Positions 26,050 through 37,445 are shown, counted from the first letter of the stretch. The stretch is DNA of 64,000 nt from Lineus longissimus (GCF_910592395.1 NC_088322.1:15309431-15373430), one strand, 5' to 3'. Notes: generated by a model not told the origin, from the sequence alone. Made by a program: numbers and translations.

Positions 26050-26360
26050 CTTCTGACGTCACGTACATAAGATACCGCAGACGTGATCGCAATCTCGTTC
26101 TGACAACGAGATATCACATTGGTCACGTGCGGGCTGTTGGAGTCAACATCCGGTCACGTGTGCAGTATCAAGGCTCTTTGGATGGCTCTTACTAATTAGA
26201 ACTTGATATTTTTTAGAACGTCATATAAATGCAGATGATAGTCTGCCATTGAAAAGACGCGCCTCATTAAAAAAATGTCGGCACACGCACAAAGTATGGA
26301 TTTTTAGGCCTTCATTCTTGATGAGCCTGTTTAATCGGCCGCCATGTTGGATTTCAAGGT
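26050..26360. promoter_or_regulatory. CRE and paired E-box cluster
   Basis: TGACGTCA (CRE) lies at 26054-26061. Two GGTCACGTG E-boxes lie at 26121-26129 and 26152-26160, 31 bp apart, about three turns of the helix. A GGCCGCCATGTTGGAT motif, a YY1-like variant, lies near 26338 with TCAAGGTGA just after it. CACGTG flanked by TC/GA is the preferred site of USF, MITF and TFE type bHLH-zip factors. No promoter is assigned. Confidence 0.35.
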
Positions 26361-27014
26361 GACATTTTCTACTTCCTCAGGCAGTGATTTCCTCTCGCAT
26401 TGCCCAATCAGAAACTGCCAATTCTGCTTCCTGCGCCGTAGCAAGGCCGAGGTTGAGGTTTCTCACTTGCCAACATAATCATTTTCTTAAATGCGGCAGG
26501 AGCCAGGAATATACTAGTAGCCATTTTCCTTGGGCCTATGGTAGATATCACAAAATACTTCCCGCCGTTACAAACAATTCCTATGCCTTTACTTGTAAAA
26601 CTAATGACAATGTACCATCGCTATGGCGACCAAACATTCACCTCAGAAATGTGGGCGACTGGGCCTTTGCCGTTATTGGTTTCCAGGGTCGTTGGCATTG
26701 AGTGGTAAACTTCCGGGATCGAAAAATGAGTTATTTCTGGCTCGGTTTGCCATTAAATAAAAGGATAGCAGATCCAAGATAAGCCTTTGGCAAGTTTGAC
26801 GTTGTTGACTGTCAACAAGTTATTTTCATCGTAAATTGTCATCAATAAATGACAAACCTGTGGTAAACATGTGGTTTAACGGATCTCCTGAGGAGTTACC
26901 ACTTCTGACAATTACAGAACTAGTTGTTAAAATAGATCGAATGAAAGCTTCTTCAAGCAAACTTGACATTTACCACAGTATCGTCAAATAGGCAACGCCA
27001 TTTTTCAGACATAT

Positions 27015-27134
27015 TGGGTGATATGAATAAAGACTAGCAAACGCTTTTACTCCGGTTTTGTACAGGAAGGCCTAGTGTAAATGTACATGGAGATTTAGAT
27101 AAAAGCATTTGCTAGTCTTTATTCATATCACCCA
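27015..27134. mobile_element. Foldback element with 35-bp arms
   Basis: The 35 bases at 27015-27049 are the reverse complement of 27100-27134 with one mismatch, around a 50-base loop. The arms contain 'gggtgatatgaataaagac'. The shape fits a small foldback MITE, but I see no clear target-site duplication. A transcribed hairpin is an alternative. The tRNA-Ile gene lies 470 bp downstream. Confidence 0.6.
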
Positions 27135-27604
27135 TTGTAATAAGGATGTGTGCGATACCTTTCGTTCCCTATCAAAACAACAGGCAAGTTTACCAAGAAA
27201 TATTAATATATTGTCCTTGTACTTCACCTCTCTTGGGCCTAAGAGTTGTAAGAAATCCCCAGTTCACCAAACCTCCGCAAACTCTGAACAAAACGCATCG
27301 GATGTGCCTGGTAGCTCACCTGAAACTGATGAGGTAATAGGTGGATGGAGGCGTTTGAGGAAAAGAATTGTGCATCTTGGCGCAGTTATTGTTGCCTTAG
27401 TCACAAAAACATAATTCCTTGATTTATTGATTTTCATTGATTGGTATTTATTTCATTGAATGCAATGATACAAACATATATTTAGTTAACAACACTATTT
27501 TTTGATTCACTGAATATACTTGCCTTGAGATTAATGTGCGTTCATCAGAACATTTTCAAGCCGGCGATATCTTATTGGTATGTAGGATGCCTTCCTTCAT
27601 ATCT

Positions 27605-27678
27605 GGCCGGTTAGCTCAGTTGGTTAGAGCGTCGTGCTAATAACGCGAATGTCGCGGGTTCGATCCCCGTACTGGCCA
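27605..27678 (+). tRNA. tRNA-Ile (anticodon AAT)
   Basis: The sequence folds as a standard cloverleaf. The acceptor stem GGCCGGT pairs with ACTGGCC, with one G-T wobble and discriminator A. The A box is TAGCTCAGTTGG and the B box is GGTTCGATCCC. The anticodon loop CTAATAA gives AAT, read as IAU after deamination, for isoleucine codons AUU, AUC and AUA. There is no intron. The anticodon stem (TCGTG/CGCGA) differs from the vertebrate form, as I recall it, at paired positions, so pairing is preserved, which supports a working gene. It is a solitary gene on the plus strand, transcribed by RNA polymerase III from its internal promoter. Confidence 0.95.
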
Positions 27679-27681
27679 ATC

Positions 27682-27687
27682 TTTTTT
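27682..27687 (+). terminator. Pol III terminator of tRNA-Ile
   Basis: A run of six T begins four bases after the tRNA end, the usual RNA polymerase III stop. Confidence 0.85.
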
Positions 27688-27689
27688 AC

Positions 27690-30600
27690 ATTTTTCGGAA
27701 AGACCATGCAACATGTTGTTCCTTTAGAGGATGCTTCCATTTTTCTGTTCAAACACAGGACGCAATCTCTTTAAAGGGTAGACTGTAGGCGGGGAACCAG
27801 GTAGGTTAGATTCTTACACAAAGTCGTCGATAGGGGTCTCTCATCATTCACAAGACTGAAACTATTAACGTTTTATGAGAAACAAAACTCAATGCGGACT
27901 CAAACGCGGGCTGTGCATATTCGTCACCAAAAGATCCATGAAGCCCACAGCTGCCTACAGTCTCTAAGTAAGTATTTAAAATGACTACTCCCGCGCATTT
28001 GATGACAACTTTATACACTAAAACTATCCGCTATCGTAGGGGGTTTGGGGGTTCTCCCCGACATTAAGCCCAAAGGGTGGTCCACTGAGTCTGTGACTTT
28101 ACATATTATTTGTCACATATCCCTATAACATTTGAAAAGGAACATTCACGAATTACATATTCATGGGATCAATAATAATGAGAATGCAATAAATAGCTAT
28201 ATGAATGGATAGACCTACCTCAGTTCTTCAATTCTTGCAATGGCGGAAAGCTTTTTCGAGTATGAATCTGTCAAAAAGGACACAATCTGAAGAAACAAAA
28301 TGCAAGATAGTTCCAATAAGTCTTCCGAGAATCAGTCCTCTTCCAAACGTCGCTCCCAGAATCCGCAATCAGTTGGCAGAAACTGAAGCAGCCGATACCT
28401 GCGCGCGCATCATGATAGCTCCGCACTCGCGACATTCGCAGCAGGTGAGTGGATGCTCTGGAGTGTTTGCATAATGGGCGGGAATGAGGTGGTGGTTTCT
28501 TGCCTCTGGCGCCACTCCGGCACCTGAGTTACCGCGCTAATGCAGTTTGTGACAGAAGCGCATATCAAAGCGGGGGATTCGCCTATAAATGGATAGAAAG
28601 AATCGCATTACACCTTGCTCTCATCGCGAGGGGAGAGCCGCAGATCAGTGCATTACAGACTGTTCGAATCTATAGAACGTGACATGGATATAATGTGACT
28701 TTGAAATAAGTCCTTGCACCGAAAACTGCTTTTGATGATAACCTTCAACAAAGTTGTAGGCTCTATGCGTCTCATTCCGATTAATGTTCTTGTCACCCCT
28801 GTTGTTTACCAGTCTCCTCTGGCTTGCGCCGCTCAACGATTTTTTGCTGACGTGGGTGATGATCAGACGTATTTTACTAAACAGACCGTCGCTCTTCATT
28901 TCTTTCCAAGCGGTGTTTGATGGAATTCCGGTTGAATGTCCCATCATCTAAGAGCCCGCTTAACGAATCATTCTCCTTTAATTCAGACCTTGGTCGTCAT
29001 ACTGATCAGCAGTCATCTTGCAGATAACCCGTATCATATGCACTGTTGAAGTCTCCTGTCCGTGGCCTTGTATCCAATGTCGATGTCAGACACGAGATTC
29101 TTCGGATGCCCCTATTTCTTTTCCGTCTATTGCCAAAGGCAGATTCCTAAACAAAAATTATGCATACCATTTTGGGCTAGCCTGGTATTCCTGCAACTGC
29201 GTCCAGGCAACCGATTTCTGATAGGACGTTTCGATTTTGTCTATCCAGAACCCTTAAATCAGTTCTTCGTGTCTCATGCTATCATTTACGTGTCCATTCG
29301 CACCAATGGCTTTGAGAAAAAGTGTGCAAGCAGCTTGCAAGCATTATGACACAAGAAGCGAAGGGATCAGGACAGCGCAAGGCAGAAAGCACGTTGAGAT
29401 TTCGCCGGCCACTAGTTTTGTATCAATTTTGCGCTGAAAGGGTCGGCACGAAAGTCTGAAAGGATAAAGAGGATAAGAACCCGACCCAACTATAAATCTC
29501 ATTGAAGAAGAAAACAAATTCGAAGAGAAAAACGCGCTAAACTCCCTGAATGGCCAAAAAGCAGTATTTGTACGACGCAACAGATGAAAAGTGCTGACTC
29601 ATCCCTTTCCGCTTTGCGGCAATGATCTACGGATCGTCTGCTTTGCGCAATGTGATCCTAATGTTTTTCGAAGACTGATATCATAGTTAGTATATTTTTG
29701 TAATGGAAACGTGTGGCAAGGGATATGGGGGTTATTTGTCAGAAAAAACTGCGAAGTAAAAATCAAACGAAAAAATATCGAAAAAGCAACAGTTATGATG
29801 ATTCATACAATTTCATGTCATCTGAACGAGATTGGGATCCCAGTTCGCAAGATGTACATGATGTACATGCGATCTTTGACCAATCGAACATGGAACAAAA
29901 ACTTTGGCTCACATGGCAGTTCGAGTTTCACTTATTGCCGATTCCACCAATAAATACCGACTGAAAAACAGGGCAATCTCTATTTCAACCTGTGCAAAAC
30001 GTACATGCAATGTTTTCATCTTTGGTGGACTAACCTCATATTTCTACTTCAGTTTGAAAATAATGTGTACGTCAGTGCATGGGCAGTGCACTGGCCATAA
30101 CAAAATGTACACGCCTTACTCCAAGCTGAACATGAAACACACCATTGATTTATCCCTCTGTTGCTCTCCGCGGCCATCTTGAATCCGATACTAATGGTCG
30201 CCGTTGCCGTATCAGGTATATCAAAGGGGACCTCGCGTTCCCTCGCACGGCCTTGCAAGCCTAATTGGGAAGTTCCAATACAGCAGGGTCGCCATGAATC
30301 TCTTTCCACAGGTTGTCTCCTCGGGAAGATTAGCCTGCGCGTGCGAATGAGGTAATGACAGGCTCATCGCAAGAGGCGCTATCGGGGTTACAAGAAGTGC
30401 CTCCGGTGTGCAGATGTGGTAGGATATCAACTGATAGTTGGACACCACCCACCCTTACAACCCAACTGCTGCCAACAGCATTGTTCTCTACGAAAGCGGA
30501 CCGAGCAACATACCTAAAGGTTGAGCTCACATCATCATCAGCCCCATCCTGGTATAACCAGTGGTTTTTCAACACACTCCACCTCAACGAAGGAGTGGAA

Positions 30601-31254
30601 AAAAACTGAATCTCATACATCAGTCACATATTGGTATCTCTTCTTCGTACTGAGGTTTGAACTTGTAGAGTTCGATGCTGAAGCCTTCCCCCTACCAGAG
30701 TCTGTTGAAAGAACAGTCGGTGCCACTACGGACTATACGGCACCATGAACAACGACCCTGCTGGGGGCGTTAGGGTTCTTATCACTAAATTTGGACACAT
30801 CCGTCCCTATCGACTCTGTGACGCACAGAAGCGTGTACGAATACTGGTATGACAAATGATCGTGACCGGGCAACTGACCCTCTCCCGATGGTACCTGTAC
30901 CTGAGGGTTAAGCCACCTACAATACGTATTTCATTACTCGTCTTTGAGGGGTTGAGCGCGGCACTTCAAAGCTCCATCTCGGCGAGCCCATATTGAAATC
31001 CATATCTCATTACGCGTCCATTCTGTGCTGAGCTCAGATAGGAATCGCGTGCAGCTTGATGCAGAAAAACCCTTATCATTGATCCCCTTAAAGGCTGTTT
31101 CCAATAAAATGCATCTTTACATGCCAAAGATTATCTAGCCGGGGAATATTCGAAGTCATGGTCACTGTGCTCCCTTGGAAGTGAGCTTGTCAGCAAGACA
31201 GGTTATTCCGTGATTGATCAATATGCTGCAGTTGTGGAAACTGTTGTCTTTCGT
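27690..31254. other. Gene-poor stretch
   Basis: No exon is recognised. Overlapping short frames on both strands at 28.2-30.7 kb carry no family signature. A GCGGCCATCTTGAAT motif lies at 30171-30185. Nothing else stands out. Confidence 0.45.
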
Positions 31255-31800
31255 CTTCTTCGGACAAACACATGCTACAACATTCTCCAAATCTAGATGC
31301 AGCTGTGCGAAATGCCTGATGCAGTCACTGGTCAAGTCTCTTAAGCCAGGAACCGTTCACCTTCAACCTTGATCTTGCCTCAGGCCACCGCATTTCGAAA
31401 TACGTTTTCTCCATAAAGCCTTATACATTTACTCTCAAGATCGAGAAGTGGCTGTACGCATTGCCTGATGCAGTCAATGGTCAAGTCCTATGAGCAAGGG
31501 TCCCGTCACCTTCGAACTAGATCTTGCACCGGTATCTTGCAGCACAAGATCTCCCATAGCCTAATATTGTCGACATCAAGATGTAGCTCAGTGGTCAGAT
31601 GGCCTGATCAAGTCACTGATCAAGTCCTTTGAGGCAGGACCCTGTCACCTACCAATTCAACACTGGTTTAGGATCTTGCCCCACAACTCACACCAACATT
31701 GTGGAGTGCACGTACTCTAGCCCTTACAACAGATTTCTCCCAATCAAAGCGACATTGCCCGATGTAGTTAGAGATCCATTCCCTTCATGATCTGTTCGCC
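31255..31800. repeat. Degenerate tandem repeat, unit about 140-150 bp
   Basis: The phrase 'tgcctgatgcagtcactggt' and its variants start at 31313, 31462 and 31601, with a weaker copy at 31756. In the first three copies it is followed by 'caagtc(c/t)' and then 'gtcacct(t/a)c' and 'gatcttgcc'. Spacings are 149, 139 and about 155 bp. It is an old tandem array of three to four units with no coding signal. Confidence 0.75.
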
Positions 31801-32773
31801 GAAGGGTAGACACATCAAGTGTTTTATATTGCCACCGCCACTAGCATGCAGCCGTCCCCCAATCATGATGGAGCTCGAGTTATGGAACAAACCACTTGTA
31901 CCGAGGCTTCCTGCAAACTCGATATTGGTTCTATCCAATGTCAATTGATTTGCAGCAAACCAGATTCCAAATCGAATTTGTACGTTTGATGCCGGATGCT
32001 GCACGGAATGTACCAAGGTTGATTAGTGTTTGGGTTCTTGTCCGCTTGTTTAGTTTAGGGAATATTGGCAGTTTTTCTTTGCCTTTTCTCTCGACGCATC
32101 TGTTCTGACTGGGGATCTGCTCTGCTCCTTGTGTACAGTCGCTGGACATTCTACTCCAGGGTGTACTTTGATGGCGGTTGTAGCGCAGAATGTACCTCTC
32201 TTTATTTGTCCTTTTCGAAACTGAAATCTACCATGATGTGGCTTGAACTTTTGCTTTGTTCTTCTGTGCAACAACAGGACACCACGCAAAGCATTGTCAA
32301 TGACTACTGGTTAAGTATTAGTTCTTCCAACGAGACATCATGCAAACTTTGGTTCTGTGATGTTATCAAAGTACCGCTTTTTCAAGGCAATTTCGACACG
32401 AACTTGGCGTTAACTTTAACTTGATGTTACATCTTAAGACCTCAACTGAAGAAGATGATGTCAAGTAAAGCTAACGACAAGTTAGTAACTTCTCCTGTTT
32501 TGAACAACCGGGCCCAGGACCACATACCGTCTTATCTTCCTCTTCGACTATTCTGTGCAATATCACAAACCTAACAATACACCCAAAGACAAGAATCTAT
32601 AAAATGAGGTTCGGTCCAAATCACATTTGTAGATTTGATGCGTCAAGGAATGCGCCTAGCCCGAGGCTGGGATGGAAGGGCGACAAACCCGGTTATAGGA
32701 TGTGAAGGAATCCATCCTCTGACTCATCGCTGGATCATTTCAAGGAGGTTGATTTGAAGAAGCCGCGAGCTGG

Positions 32774-33042
32774 CTGTTTGTGTACAAGGCAAGCAAACTT
32801 GCAAGCAGAAAAATGCTTCCATTTGAAGTTTTGTGCAAATTAGAAACTGGAAGCTATCTGAGGAGATGGTATCGGTAACGCTGCGAAGGCACCACAAGGT
32901 GAAATGAACGGAGTTACGTTTCTGTACAAGGAGAGCAAACCTGCCATCAGAAAAATTGTCCCAGTTGAAGTACCGCGCGAATTAGAAATTATTTCACTGA
33001 CATGAAGGAAGATTAGCAGGGGAGATCAGTGTTGATCAGTAC
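32774..33042. repeat. Two-copy duplication, 141-bp unit
   Basis: Copy one runs from about 32774 and copy two from about 32915. Shared phrases in the same order are 'tgtacaagg', 'agcaaac(t/c)tg', 'cagaaaaa', 'agttgaag/tttgaag', 'gc(a/g)aattagaaa' and 'gaggagat/ggggagat'. Similarity is moderate over about 110 bp. Confidence 0.65.
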
Positions 33043-33674
33043 CTTCGAGAAAATATGGGCGCCAGCGCTTCAAAGCTGGATACAATTGTCATGGGCAAAG
33101 TTTGTCGAACAGAACAAATCATCCGGATCGTGAATTGGTTACACTCTGGAAGCAATGGACCGGCCTCGTACCTCTCCCTAACCATAAGGAGATCCAAGTG
33201 GGATGACGCGTTGGGAGTCCAGCATTGGTCCAACTGTGCTTTGGGCAATATATCTTATGCAACTTCCAAGCAGATGTCACCCTGGCTATCCAAATCAGTA
33301 CAAAAACTTTCCCTGCGACCAAAACAGGCATTTCAGAGTTGCATTACAAATGAAAAATTCCGATGAAGGGAGTGGAGACAGGCAGGTTCGTTGTGGGCGA
33401 GATTTAGCATTGCCATCGAGTTAGTCAGAAAAACTGGGAGGGGAAATCGCTTCTTCAGTCATTGGATAAGTGGTTTGTGTGTGAACCATCTAATCGAATG
33501 CATCACCAAAGCTCTCAACTGCCACCGCAGACGCAAGAAAATGCGGCAGCAAATTCCACTTCTGTGGTGATTATAATTTGACCAAGATAGTTATCACACT
33601 AATTCCCCTTTGATTCACTTGATGCTGAGGAGAGGATTTCCCACCTCCAAAGCAGAAGATTGCAGGATTTCGCC

Positions 33675-34005
33675 ATGATGACTCAGCGAATTCGCCTGGA
33701 GGTGAGGCTGGCCATGGTCGAATTATGTAAACAAGCGATTGATTGTCACGTGATCTGTACTTCTGACCGGTGTCATCTGGTAACCAAAGGTCACGTGACC
33801 TTGACCTTGAGTAGCCATTGCGTGATTGGGCGTTTCCCTTGCGTGTAGAGATCCCGGAATCGGCTACTGAATGTTTCTTGATTAATGATTGACCATTCAA
33901 GGTCAGAGTATGCGGGACTCATTCGACTTCTCTCAAGTGAGATTCTACTTTGCCAGATCGAGAGGACGTTAACCGCAAGCTTTCGGGGTCAAAGATGGCC
34001 GCATT
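33675..34005. promoter_or_regulatory. Dense E-box / nuclear-receptor site cluster
   Basis: Within about 330 bp are TGACTCAGC (AP-1/Maf type) at 33679-33687, GTCACGTGAT at 33745-33754, the palindrome AGGTCACGTGACCT at 33788-33801, two overlapping TGACCTTGA sites at 33796-33804 and 33802-33810, TCAAGGTCA on the other strand at 33897-33905, and AAAGATGGCCGC at 33991-34002. TCAAGGTCA is the monomer site of ERR, SF-1 and FTZ-F1 receptors; GTCACGTGAC is the core of USF/TFE-type (CLEAR-like) sites. Three exact copies of a 9-mer in 110 bp is far above chance. This is the best candidate enhancer or promoter in the window, although no first exon is seen beside it. Confidence 0.5.
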
Positions 34006-34474
34006 GAGACACAAACTCGGGACCATGCAACGGAGCACTGCATCATGGGTGACATTTTCAAGCGCTTCAAGAGACCATGCGCTTTGTTCCACAGACAATT
34101 ACATGTCTATTTCACGTTCCATTATCTGTGTGACCTTTAATGATATTCCCATGTGATTAGTAAGCCTTTAGGCTACAAATAGGAATAATATGATAAAATA
34201 TCGTCGAGACATTTTTAGCTGATAAAAAATGTTCTTGTTTGTACTAGACAAAGGGGGTGTTTATCAAAGTTTGTGCAAAGGATCGTCTTTTTAATCTCAG
34301 AGACCTTGGTAGGCCTGTCCCACTTGTCAGCTTTATCATGTTTAACAATGGAAATTAGCACTTTGTTTGTTACCCAAATAATACCGATGTGCTTTTATGT
34401 TGCTGAGATGAGAGGGCGCTACCATATATAAGGCACGGGGAAGGATCAAGTATTCTCTTCCAATAACTAGTTAA

Positions 34475-34955
34475 ACTTAGGTCGTCAATAGGTTCACGAA
34501 TGGTTACATTGGAGATGCTCATCAAGAGCTTTCCGACAAATGGTCAAGTCGACAGGTTTACTAATAGTACCATCAGATAATGCTCATCGAGAGCTTTCCA
34601 ATGGATGGTCAAGTGGACAGGTTTACTAATGGTACCATCAGATAATGCTCATCGAGAGCTTTCCAATGGATGGTCAAGTGGACAGGTTTACTAATGGTAC
34701 CATCAGATAATGCTCATCGAGAGCTTTCCAATGGATGGTCAAGTGGACAGGTTTACTAATGGTACCATCAGATAATGCTCATCGAGAGCTTTCCAATGGA
34801 TGGTCAAGTGGACAGGTTTACTAATGGTACCATCAGATAATGCTCATCCAGAGATTTGATGAATGGTCATGTCGATAGGTATGCAAATAGTACCATAAAA
34901 AAATGTTCATCGAGAGCTTTCTGACATATGGACATGTCGATATGGTTACAAATGC
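34475..34955 (+). repeat. 65-bp tandem repeat, about 7 copies
   Basis: Units start at 34517, 34582, 34647, 34712, 34777, 34842 and 34905, marked by 'gctcatcgagagctttcc' and later 'ggtaccatcagataat'. The spacing is exactly 65 bp for the first six. The four central copies (34582-34841) are essentially identical, while the first and the last two are diverged and a half unit precedes them. This fits recent amplification inside an older array by unequal exchange or replication slippage. No reading frame stays open through it. Confidence 0.96.
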
Positions 34956-36907
34956 TGCCCTCTTTTTGGAAGAGTTTTGTGTCTCTCACTCGCCACCAGA
35001 CTTTTAAGGGTTAATTTCGGGCGTTTAGAATCAACACATCTTGTAGCAATAGAGAATTACATCATCTAGTCCTTTATTCGATTACAATGACATGTTTCTT
35101 GGCCATCTCTTAAGATGGAACACTGTCTCCTTAGCCAAGACAAAGGAAGGGATCATTTCGAAATGGCCAACCTATGTTTCAAATATTGACATAGTTGGCA
35201 GTAACTGTGTAAAGCACTTGATTAGTCACTGCGTTGGATGTGATCAGAGATTATGTTAACTTTCCATTCCAATATCTGATGTAACTTAGTTTGAAAAGGG
35301 TTCAGCAGACTGCGCCACGACATACTCAGTGCAGTATCCATGGTATCTTTCGTTACTCCGTTTGATGTTAGTTGAGGAAGGGTTCAAAAACTCATTTTGA
35401 CCCTCAATGTATTGACGTTACTCAGCTTCCAGACAATGCGCGTCGGAGGCTCCGGAGGCAATACCGCTGGAAGTTCAGTGTGAGGAAACTGGACATCGGT
35501 CCGAGGCAATTCTGGTAAAGATGATCACTCAAAGATTCCTCGTGTTGGGAATTCCATCAGAAATCTTTCACTCAGATTGATCTCCTTGTTCACTTGTTGG
35601 CCTAGGGTACACTTGTTTGATAGGATTCAACTTTAAAAGCAAATGGTGTCAGTTGGAATGAACATAGATTCCCTACTTCGGAACAGGTTTCAACGAAAAC
35701 GCTTTTCTTCTGAAGGTACCAGGAGTGCAACTGGGAGTCGAAAATGGAACTCAAAACACGAATCAAATCATGTTTTGCCAAAAAAATCCAATTTATGTCA
35801 CTTTGGATGCACCGAATGAAAACCAACCGTCTAATGACGTCTTCTCTCGCTTGAGGGCACTACTTCCGCTCGTGGCGCAGTAATTAGTCTGTCTACTTGA
35901 GCGTGAAAAATAGTTCGGAGCGCGAAATGTCCTACCGTGCGAGAGGACGCAATGTCGCTGTACATTTCATTAGGATGGTAAGGGGAAGCGGCTTAAGAAA
36001 AAGACATGAGGATGAGACATTATCTTCTATAATTAGAGTCTGTCCATCCGTGAATACCGTGGAATTGGACGGAATGGTGTGACTGTTTTATGGATTTCTC
36101 GAAAAATATCCGATTTCTCACGACAGATATTTCCTGCTGTAACAAATGGGGAAATGACTGATTGTGATAATTAAAATAGGTGTGATGACTTTTTTCTTAA
36201 TATCATGAATGAAGATTTGATCCTTTCTCATGGTGGTGTCCTTGTGGATATGATGAAGTATTAATTTGCGGCATACCCTTTGTGTTTCGTATTGCGCTTG
36301 AAGAATTCAAATGACGCAAGAGTAGTGTTGCCGCTGCAATGTTGCAGTTGTTGAAATCAAGTTCAGGCGAAGCCCCTCATATGCCGTTCTCTGTAACATG
36401 AGCAGGCCGATTTACGGCCCCTACCACACGCTTGTGCGTGAGTTAGAAGAAAAAACTTCACTTGAATGTTAAATGCTAACATCAGGAGCGAAACATAAGG
36501 AAAGCTGCACTGTTTTGAGATAGCCCCCGTCCGTTTATCAAATAGGAGTCGTTTCGCCTCAAGATAGCAAAATTTCAATTTCATCATCCCATTAACAAGT
36601 TTTATACTAATCAATTGTTTAATGCACGTCGTTTTAAAGTTCTTTTGTTAAGGACAATACGACCACACCCAAGAACCTTGGCTGTCTGTTCCACTGGACC
36701 ACATGTAGCTTTGAGGGTCAACAGTCAAGGATTTGTGCTGTCGGCACTCACAAAATATGAAAGACTGCAGTCCTTCATGTTGATTATTTGGCCCCCTCGG
36801 GTTTAACGAGGGTCCCTGCTAACTCCCATAAAAGGGAATCTTCTCGTAGCTTTAATTGACTAATTGCACTGCTGAATTAGACAGATGGGAAGGAGGCGAC
36901 TTCAATT
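34956..36907. other. Gene-poor stretch
   Basis: No exon, RNA gene or repeat is recognised. Frames of 60-83 codons on both strands look like chance. Confidence 0.45.
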
Positions 36908-36990
36908 CGAAACCCGTTGAGAAAGAGAAGGGAAGGGCAATGCTTGGTTTAAATTCAAAATAAAAGTCATGTTGATCCAATTATATGGCG

Positions 36991-36997
36991 AAAAAAA
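36991..36997 (-). terminator. Pol III terminator, tRNA-Pro copy 1
   Basis: A run of seven A on the plus strand is T7 on the transcribed side, about ten bases past the tRNA 3' end. Confidence 0.8.
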
Positions 36998-37006
36998 TGC
37001 CATTGC

Positions 37007-37078
37007 GGGCTCGCCCGGGAGTCGAACCCGGGACCTCTCGCACCCTAAGCGAGAATCATGCCACTAGACCAACGAGCC
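37007..37078 (-). tRNA. tRNA-Pro (anticodon AGG), copy 1
   Basis: Read on the minus strand, the 72-nt sequence starts GGCTCGTTGG and ends CGGGCGAGCCC, closing a perfect 7-bp acceptor stem (GGCTCGT with GCGAGCC, one G-T wobble). The anticodon stem-loop CTCGCTTAGGGTGCGAG shows AGG, read as IGG for proline CCN codons. The TTCGACT T-loop and GTCTAGTGG A-box region match metazoan tRNA-Pro. No intron. It is identical to the two other copies in the array, and each copy carries its own T-run terminator, so each is an independent RNA polymerase III gene. Confidence 0.95.
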
Positions 37079-37169
37079 AGGCGATGAGAGGTCGAAACCC
37101 GTTGAGAGAGAGATGGGAAGGGCAATGCTTGGTTCAAAATAAAAGTCATGTTGATCCAATTATATGGCG

Positions 37170-37176
37170 AAAAAAA
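37170..37176 (-). terminator. Pol III terminator, tRNA-Pro copy 2
   Basis: A run of seven A on the plus strand (T7 in the transcript) about ten bases beyond the tRNA 3' end. Confidence 0.8.
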
Positions 37177-37185
37177 TGCCATTGC

Positions 37186-37257
37186 GGGCTCGCCCGGGAG
37201 TCGAACCCGGGACCTCTCGCACCCTAAGCGAGAATCATGCCACTAGACCAACGAGCC
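37186..37257 (-). tRNA. tRNA-Pro (anticodon AGG), copy 2
   Basis: The 72 nt are identical to copies 1 and 3, with the same cloverleaf, AGG anticodon and no intron. It lies 179 bp from copy 1. The identity of three tRNA bodies between diverged flanks points to selection or gene conversion on the tRNA itself. Confidence 0.95.
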
Positions 37258-37354
37258 AGGCGATGAATGGTTGAAACCCGTTGAGAAAGAGATGGGAAGG
37301 GCAATGCTTAGTTTAAATTCAAAATAAAAGTCATGTTGATCCAGTTATATGGCG

Positions 37355-37363
37355 AAAAAAAAA
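37355..37363 (-). terminator. Pol III terminator, tRNA-Pro copy 3
   Basis: A run of nine A on the plus strand, two longer than in the sister units, about ten bases past the tRNA. Confidence 0.8.
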
Positions 37364-37372
37364 GGCCATTGC

Positions 37373-37444
37373 GGGCTCGCCCGGGAGTCGAACCCGGGAC
37401 CTCTCGCACCCTAAGCGAGAATCATGCCACTAGACCAACGAGCC
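37373..37444 (-). tRNA. tRNA-Pro (anticodon AGG), copy 3
   Basis: The 72 nt are identical to the other two copies. It is the first of the array in the direction of transcription. Its 5' end is only a few bases from the end of a duplicated segment that contains a coding-like minus-strand frame (37446-37679), and that frame runs on into the tRNA before a stop. Confidence 0.95.
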
Positions 37445-37445
37445 A

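Noticed and set aside
27109-27414. 101-codon frame before tRNA-Ile
   Set aside because: Begins inside the foldback arm and has no recognised domain. Length is compatible with chance.
33055-33366. 103-codon frame beginning Met-Gly-Ala-Ser-Ala-Ser-Lys, resembling an N-myristoylation signal
   Set aside because: The rest of the frame has no family signature, and overlapping frames on the opposite strand are equally long.
34475-34955. CRISPR-like regular repeat of 65 bp
   Set aside because: The whole 65-bp unit repeats, so there are no variable spacers. It is a tandem satellite.
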